A DNA stretch of 64,000 nt from Pseudoduganella violacea (lineage in GTDB: Bacteria; Pseudomonadota; Gammaproteobacteria; Burkholderiales; Burkholderiaceae_D): assembly GCF_014191875.1 (NCBI RefSeq), contig NZ_JACHXD010000006.1, positions 58,955 to 122,954 on the forward strand. The letters are read 5' to 3'. Below the pieces are notes generated by a model. That model was not told the DNA's origin, made no database searches, and worked only from the letters and a program-made list of their open reading frames with translations. Both the position numbers and the translations under genes were made by a program. Below are positions 59,316-64,000 of the stretch, piece after piece; within the stretch, counting starts at the first letter, position 1; every line of letters starts with the position of its first letter.

Positions 59316-60539
59316 ATGACTTCCACGCAATCGCTGTACGACGCCTTCAAAGAACGCAAACTCAAACTCGATATGTCGCGCGGCAAACCCGCCCCGGAGC
59401 AGCTGGACCTGTCCAACGAGCTGATGGCGCCGCTCGACACCTACCTGGCCGCCGATGGCACCGACACCCGCAACTATGGCGGCGGCGTCGGCCTGCCCGA
59501 AGCGCGCGCCCTGTTCGCCGAGCTGCTGGCCGTGCCTGCCGCGCAAGTCGTGGTCGACAGCAGTGCCAGCCTGTCGCTGATGCACGACGTGATCGTCTAC
59601 CACCTGCTGAACGGCGCGCCCGACCACGCGCCTTGGCTGGAGCAGGGCCAGGTCAGCTTCTTGTGCCCCGTGCCCGGCTACGACCGTCACTTCTCGATCT
59701 GCGAAAAACGCGGCATCAAGATGATCAACATCCCGATGGGCGACGACGGTCCCGATATGGACCTGGTGGAAAAACTGGTGGCCGCCGATGCGCGCATCAA
59801 AGGCATGTGGTGCGTGCCGAAGTACAGCAACCCCGGCGGCGCCGTCTACGCCGACAGCGTGGTGCGCCGTCTGGCCGCGATGAAAACCGCCGCCCCAGAC
59901 TTCCGTCTGCTGTGGGATGACGCCTACCGCTTCCACCACCTCGGTGAAGAACGCATCGCCATTCCCGAAATCCTCGACGAGTGCGCCAAGGCCGGCCACC
60001 CCGACCGCGCCTTCGTGTTCGCCTCGACCTCCAAGGTCACCTGGGCCGGGTCTGGCATGGCCGCGCTGGCCTCATCCCCCGCCAATATCGCCTGGTGGAC
60101 CGCCAATGCCGGCGTCCGCAGCATCGGCCCGGACAAGGTCAACCAGCTGCGCCACGTGCGCTTCCTGAAAAACGCCGACAACGTCGCCGCCCTGATGGAG
60201 CGCCACCGCCAGCTGCTCAAGCCCAAATTCGACGCCGTGCTCGACCAGTTCGGTAAATTGCTGGGCGACGTCGAAGGCGTGAGCTGGACCGTGCCGCAAG
60301 GCGGCTACTTCATCGACCTCGTCACCCCCGAAGGCCAGGCCCGCCGCACCGTCAGCTTGGCCAAGGAAGCCGGCATCACCCTGACCCCGGCCGGCGCCGC
60401 CTTCCCCTACGGCCGCGACCCGCTCGACCGCCACATCCGCATCGCCCCCAGCTTCCCCTCGCTGGCCGAGATCGGCGTCGCCGCCGAAGGCATTGCCTTG
60501 TCCCTGCGCCTCGCCATCGAAGAATCCCAAGACCTTTGA
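59316..60539 (+). CDS. PLP-dependent aminotransferase (class I, MocR-like fold subgroup)
   Basis: The 407-residue enzyme begins MTSTQSLYDAFKERKLKLDMSRGKPAPEQLDLSNE. The PLP site is seen in FASTSKVTWAGSGMAALASS (Lys about residue 238), with WDDAYRFHHLG (Asp/Tyr contacting PLP) and VPKYSNPGGAVYADSVV upstream, and the substrate-binding Arg in RHIRIAPSFP near the end. This is the aspartate-aminotransferase-like Aminotran_MocR family, without a DNA-binding part. ATG 59316 is chosen after GAAAGAG; the earlier frame start at 59253 lacks a ribosome site. Amino donor is unknown. Confidence 0.9.
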   Translation: MTSTQSLYDAFKERKLKLDMSRGKPAPEQLDLSNELMAPLDTYLAADGTDTRNYGGGVGLPEARALFAELLAVPAAQVVVDSSASLSLMHDVIVYHLLNGAPDHAPWLEQGQVSFLCPVPGYDRHFSICEKRGIKMINIPMGDDGPDMDLVEKLVAADARIKGMWCVPKYSNPGGAVYADSVVRRLAAMKTAAPDFRLLWDDAYRFHHLGEERIAIPEILDECAKAGHPDRAFVFASTSKVTWAGSGMAALASSPANIAWWTANAGVRSIGPDKVNQLRHVRFLKNADNVAALMERHRQLLKPKFDAVLDQFGKLLGDVEGVSWTVPQGGYFIDLVTPEGQARRTVSLAKEAGITLTPAGAAFPYGRDPLDRHIRIAPSFPSLAEIGVAAEGIALSLRLAIEESQDL

Positions 60540-60545
60540 TAATTC

Positions 60546-60665
60546 TCAAAGAATGTCCCACCCTGGTGTCAGGCACCAAGGTCGGACATTTGCTGATTTA
60601 GATCAAAGAATGTCCGACCTTGGTGCCTGACACCAGGGTGGGACATTGTTTGATTTGGCGCAAAG
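60546..60665. repeat. double palindromic intergenic repeat, copy E (reversed)
   Basis: Units at 60552-60590 and 60609-60647 with the spacer TTTGCTGATTTAGATCAAA and the right flank GTTTGATTTGGCGCAAA, which is the complement of the left flank of copies A and B. The element is therefore inverted here. It lies between converging aminotransferase and fliT genes. Confidence 0.85.
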
Positions 60666-60720
60666 GGGAATGAAAAAAGCGCCCAGTGGGCGCTTGCTTC
60701 GGCGGGATGGCGGACGGGGA

Positions 60721-60987
60721 TTAGCCGTTGAGCTGGGCCATCCAGGGTTCGGTGACGTCGCGGATGGCGCGGTCGTTGGCGAGGATTTGCTTGAGCAGCT
60801 CGATTTTGCGCTGGCGGGCGGCGCCGGCCAGGGCGGGTACGCCGCTCATGGTGGCGACCGAGGCGGCGGCACATTGGTTTTCCAGGCGGTCCAAACCGTT
60901 CCAGTCGCTCGCTTGCGCGGCAACGACCATTTTATTGGTCAGTCCGGCAATATTTTCGTACATCGAGAGGACTTCGCTGGAGGTCAT
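60721..60987 (-). CDS. fliT: flagellar protein FliT
   Basis: The 88-residue product reads VLSMYENIAGLTNKMVVAAQASDWNGLDRLENQCAAASVATM… and KIELLKQILANDRAIRDVTEPWMAQL, matching FliT, the chaperone of the filament cap FliD that also binds FlhDC. The DWxxLxxLExxC pattern and the RxxTEPWMxxL end are typical. No other flagellar genes are in the window. The stretch 60988-61160 holds nothing I can identify. Confidence 0.85.
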   Translation of the reverse strand: MTSSEVLSMYENIAGLTNKMVVAAQASDWNGLDRLENQCAAASVATMSGVPALAGAARQRKIELLKQILANDRAIRDVTEPWMAQLNG

Positions 60988-61160
60988 ATCGGGCCCTGAA
61001 AAGTGTAAATGGAGTACCGCTTGTCTGGGTTAACGTCGGCCTCGGCGGGAACTTTAGGGATTTTGGAAAATATTTTTAAGTATTTTTCTGACCTTGCAAA
61101 AAGAGAAAGCCGCTGCGGCCCCAACACAGGGCGGCAGCGGCCGGCAGGCAGCGCGGTGGG

Positions 61161-61988
61161 TTAGCGGATCAGCTCGTCCAGGCCGGCGCTCAACTCGTCA
61201 GGACTTGGCATTTCGTCAATCAGCGCATTCTCGGGCAAGCCCAGGGCGGCCGCGATCTCGGTCGGATAGCAGGCGGTGATTTCGTCAGGGCTGAGCTTGC
61301 TTTCCTCGATGCGGGCGCGCCAGGCGGCCAGATGGATCACGGCGGCCAGCTTGTTGGGCGGCGTGCGTTCCAGCGGATTGGGGAAGGCGGCGATGGTGTC
61401 GGCGAAGCTTTCCGGGAATTTCCAGCGGCGCGCCAGTTCGGCGCCGACGTCGGCGAAGCCGTAGCCGAAGGACGCTTGTTCGGCATCCAGGCGGCGCGAG
61501 TCGAGCGGGCCAGCCACTTTGTCCATCTGCATGGCCTGCTCCGGCATGGCGGCGTGCATCACCAGTTGGCCGATGGCGTGCATCATGCCGATGGTGAAGG
61601 CGAGGTCGGAATTCTCGCGCGTCTTCTTGGCGATCCATTTGGCGGCTACGGCGGTGTGCAGGCTATAGCGCCAGAATTGTTTCAGGTCCAGTCCGGGCAC
61701 GGTCTTGAAGCCGCTCACCAGGCCCGAGCTGATGACCAGGGTGCGCACCGTGACAAAACCCAGCATCAGCACCGCGTCTTCCACCGTGCCGATGCTGCGC
61801 GACACGTGGTAGTAGGCGGAATTGGCCAGGCGCAGCAGCTTGGCGCTGAGCACCGGGTCGGCCGACAGCTTCTTGGCGATGTCCTCGGTCGAGACGCTGG
61901 CCTTGTCGAAACTGCTGATCAGCTCATCGACCACCTTGGGCGCCGTGGGCAACGCTGTGGGGTTCTGGAATAGGGCCTCAAGTTTCAT
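61161..61988 (-). CDS. HDOD domain protein
   Basis: The 275-residue product is a single HDOD domain: LEALFQNPTALPTAPKVVDELISSFDKASVSTEDIAKKLSADPVLSAKLLRLANSAYY, then GTVEDAVLMLGFVTVRTLVISSG, WRYSLHTAVAAKWIA and FTIGMMHAIGQLVMHAAMPEQA, in which HAIG takes the place of the HD metal pair. HDOD proteins act in signalling without proven hydrolase activity. ATG 61988 follows GGAGAGAC. It is divergent from the M13 peptidase gene, 240 bp away. Confidence 0.9.
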   Translation of the reverse strand: MKLEALFQNPTALPTAPKVVDELISSFDKASVSTEDIAKKLSADPVLSAKLLRLANSAYYHVSRSIGTVEDAVLMLGFVTVRTLVISSGLVSGFKTVPGLDLKQFWRYSLHTAVAAKWIAKKTRENSDLAFTIGMMHAIGQLVMHAAMPEQAMQMDKVAGPLDSRRLDAEQASFGYGFADVGAELARRWKFPESFADTIAAFPNPLERTPPNKLAAVIHLAAWRARIEESKLSPDEITACYPTEIAAALGLPENALIDEMPSPDELSAGLDELIR

Positions 61989-62229
61989 ATGTCTCTCCTG
62001 ATTATTTGTGCGTTGCTGTAAGTGAACTATATAGGGATTCTCCGACGCGCAGAAGTGTTTTGTTAAGAGGGACGTGGCATTGCCGCACTGCATTCCGCGA
62101 TTTCCGCACTTGGTCGGCCGTAGCTGCAGTTTGTCGCATGGTCCTCGCTGGAAAACGCCGGCTTGCCTACAGTCGATCCTGGCGCATTGTGCCAATAATT
62201 TGACCACGCAAATAAGAGGGGACCAATTT

Positions 62230-64000
62230 ATGCAAGCTTTTATCCGGGCGTTGCCGCTGAAAACCGCCCTGGCCGTCGCTTTGTGCGGCGCCAACCTGAG
62301 CTTCGTTCCAGCCATCGCTGCCCAGGCTGCGCCGCCTGCGGCCGCATCGGCCAGCGTTGCCGCCGCCGTCCTGCCGGGCGACGATTTCTTCGGCTATGCC
62401 AATGCCGACTGGCTGGCCGCCACCGACATCCCCGCCGACCGCAGCAGCTGGGGCGCGGGCGCCGCCCTGGCCACGCAGACCAATGAACGCATCGTCAAGC
62501 TGATCGAAGCGTCGGCCAAGGCCGCGCCCGGTTCCGAGGCGCGCAAGGTGGCCGACTTCTACCGCACGTATATGGACGAGGCCGGAATCGAGGCGCGCGG
62601 CGCCGCCCCGCTGCACGCGGAACTGAAAAAGATCGCCGCCATCAAGGACCGCGCGGCCCTGGCGCGCGCCCTGGGCGCCAGCTTGCGCGCCGACGTCGAT
62701 CCCCTGAACAACACCAACTTCTTCACCGAAAACCTGTTCGGCCTGTGGATCGCGCAGGGCTTGACCGACCCCGAACACAATATCCCGTATCTGCTGCAAG
62801 GTGGCCTGGGCCTGCCCGACCGCGCTTTCTACCTGGAAGACAATGAGCGCATGGCCAAGCTGCGCACGGCCTACCAGGCGCATATCGCCGCCATGCTGAA
62901 GCTGGCCGGCTACTCCGACCCGGAAGCGCGCGCCGCCCGCGTGTTCGAGCTGGAGCGCAAGATCGCCCAGTCCCACGCCAGCCGCACCGATTCTGCCGAC
63001 ATCCAGAAAGCCAATAATGTGTGGAGCGACAAGGACTTTGCCGCCAAGGCGCCCGGCATGGACTGGAAAGCCTTCTTCCGCAGCGCCGGCCTGGCGCGCC
63101 AGCAGAAATTCATCGTCTACCATCCGACCGCCATCACCGGCGCCGCCGCCCTGGTGCAGGATATGGCGGTCGATACCTGGAAGGACTTCCTCGCCTTCCA
63201 CACCGTCAACCACTTCAGCGGCTACCTGCCCAAGGTCTTCGGCGACCAGCGCTTCGACTTTTATGGCCGTACCCTGAGCGGCACGCCGCAGCAGCAGGTA
63301 CGCTGGAAGCGCGCCCTGATCGCGACCAACACCGCCATGGACGATGCCGTCGGCAAGCTGTACGTGGCCCAGGACTTCCCGCCCGCCGCCAAAGTGCGCG
63401 TGCAGGACATGGTGAAGAACATCGTGGCCGCCTTCCACCAGCGCATCGACAAGCTGGACTGGATGGCGCCCGCCACCAAGAAGGAAGCCCAGGCCAAGCT
63501 GGCCAGCCTGTACGTGGGCGTCGGCTATCCCGACAAATGGAAGTCGTATAAAGGCCTGGAGATCAAGGCCGGCGACGCCTTCGGCAACGCGCTGCGCGCC
63601 GAAAGCTTCCGCTACAAGCAGCAACTGGCCAAGCTGGGCCAGAAGATCGACCGCACCGAGTGGACCATGCCGCCGCAACTGGTGAACGCCGTCAACCTGC
63701 CGATGCAGAACGCGCTCAACTTCCCGGCCGCTATCCTGCAAGCGCCGTACTTCGACCAGCACGCCAGCGACGCCATGAACTACGGCGGCATTGGCGCCAT
63801 CATCGGCCACGAAATCAGCCACAGCTTCGACGACCAGGGCGCCCAGTTCGACGCCGCCGGCCGTCTGCGCGACTGGTGGACCAAGGAGGATGGCGAACAC
63901 TTCCGCCAAGCCTCGTCCGCCCTGGTGGCGCAGTACTCGGCGTATGAAGCCTTCCCCGACCTCAAGCTCGACGGCCAGCTCACGCTGAGCGAAAACCTGG
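62230..64000 (+). CDS. M13 family (neprilysin/PepO-like) metallopeptidase, 3' end cut by window
   Basis: The frame starts with ATG 62230 and is still open at 64000 (590 codons). A signal peptide is present (LKTALAVALCGANLSFVPAIAAQA). The M13 N-terminal region shows GDDFFGYANADWLAATDIPADRSSWG, LVNAVNLPMQNALNFPAAILQAPYF precedes the zinc motif HEISH (His527, Glu528, His531; GAIIGHEISHSFDDQGAQFD). The last codons read LTLSENL, the start of the ENxxD motif whose Glu is the third zinc ligand. About 90 residues should lie beyond the window. It is probably a periplasmic oligopeptidase. Confidence 0.95.
   Translation, partial: MQAFIRALPLKTALAVALCGANLSFVPAIAAQAAPPAAASASVAAAVLPGDDFFGYANADWLAATDIPADRSSWGAGAALATQTNERIVKLIEASAKAAPGSEARKVADFYRTYMDEAGIEARGAAPLHAELKKIAAIKDRAALARALGASLRADVDPLNNTNFFTENLFGLWIAQGLTDPEHNIPYLLQGGLGLPDRAFYLEDNERMAKLRTAYQAHIAAMLKLAGYSDPEARAARVFELERKIAQSHASRTDSADIQKANNVWSDKDFAAKAPGMDWKAFFRSAGLARQQKFIVYHPTAITGAAALVQDMAVDTWKDFLAFHTVNHFSGYLPKVFGDQRFDFYGRTLSGTPQQQVRWKRALIATNTAMDDAVGKLYVAQDFPPAAKVRVQDMVKNIVAAFHQRIDKLDWMAPATKKEAQAKLASLYVGVGYPDKWKSYKGLEIKAGDAFGNALRAESFRYKQQLAKLGQKIDRTEWTMPPQLVNAVNLPMQNALNFPAAILQAPYFDQHASDAMNYGGIGAIIGHEISHSFDDQGAQFDAAGRLRDWWTKEDGEHFRQASSALVAQYSAYEAFPDLKLDGQLTLSENL

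Noticed and set aside
59093..59920. Plus-strand 275-codon frame beginning in the 6S-like region
   Set aside because: It runs out of frame through the aminotransferase gene and is Arg-rich, as shadow frames are.

Overview
The window reads as chromosome of a high-GC betaproteobacterium of the Oxalobacteraceae (Massilia / Duganella / Janthinobacterium type). The evidence is the rpsP-rimM-trmD-rplS order, the betaproteobacterial DUF3579 and CobD/CbiB-like genes, an ExeA/GspB secretion pair, a TonB-receptor-led N-acetylglucosamine (GlcNAc) locus and strong GC bias at third codon positions. No tRNA, rRNA, CRISPR array, transposase or integrase was seen.

Layout. 0-3 kb: two small unknown genes, a sugar acetyltransferase, a small unknown protein and a family III CoA-transferase. 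3-11 kb: housekeeping genes (glycerophosphodiesterase, alaS, a TusA-like protein, etfBA, acyl-CoA dehydrogenase). 11-15.8 kb: a decayed toxin-antitoxin remnant, a LysE exporter, a siderophore-interacting protein divergent from a TetR regulator with two palindromic operators, proline dehydrogenase and two small envelope proteins. 15.9-23 kb: ribosome and tRNA maturation operon, a CoA-pyrophosphatase-type Nudix enzyme, CobD-like protein, DUF3579 and a double-length M16 peptidase.

23.2-27.7 kb is an accessory island. A 53-residue peptide gene absent from the supplied ORF list (26532-26693, minus) heads a tight operon with an M50 membrane protease carrying a PqqD/RRE-like N-terminus, a protein that looks like a catalytically dead LpxL-type acyltransferase, and an LpxL-type acyltransferase with an altered motif. 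A divergent DUF2975-HTH pair faces it. I read this as a candidate unclassified ribosomally made peptide (RiPP) system, possibly lipid-linked; this is the strongest novelty candidate.

27.7-44.7 kb is a GlcNAc / chito-oligosaccharide regulon: two GntR-UTRA regulators, a TonB receptor, two NagX-like acetyltransferases, an ABC sugar importer, an AmpG-like MFS transporter, NagB-II-type deaminase, NagA and a BadF-type kinase. Repeated half-sites (TGGTAT spaced 11-12 bp) lie at its promoters. 44.7-52.4 kb: an adhesin-like DUF2807 repeat protein, LysR, small secreted proteins, ExeA-like ATPase, GspB, MobB and YjfB. 52.5-55.1 kb: a bufferin (copper-associated RiPP) operon with an ECF-type promoter, in which bufB and bufC are one reading frame joined through a palindromic repeat. 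55-64 kb: S4 protein, fumC, FimV-like protein, a probable 6S RNA, an aminotransferase, FliT, an HDOD protein and the start of an M13 peptidase cut by the window end.

A family of GGTG..CACC-centred palindromic repeats occurs at five places (1.6, 23.1, 39.4, 53.8, 60.6 kb). Three copies are intergenic double palindromes; two lie inside reading frames and are translated.
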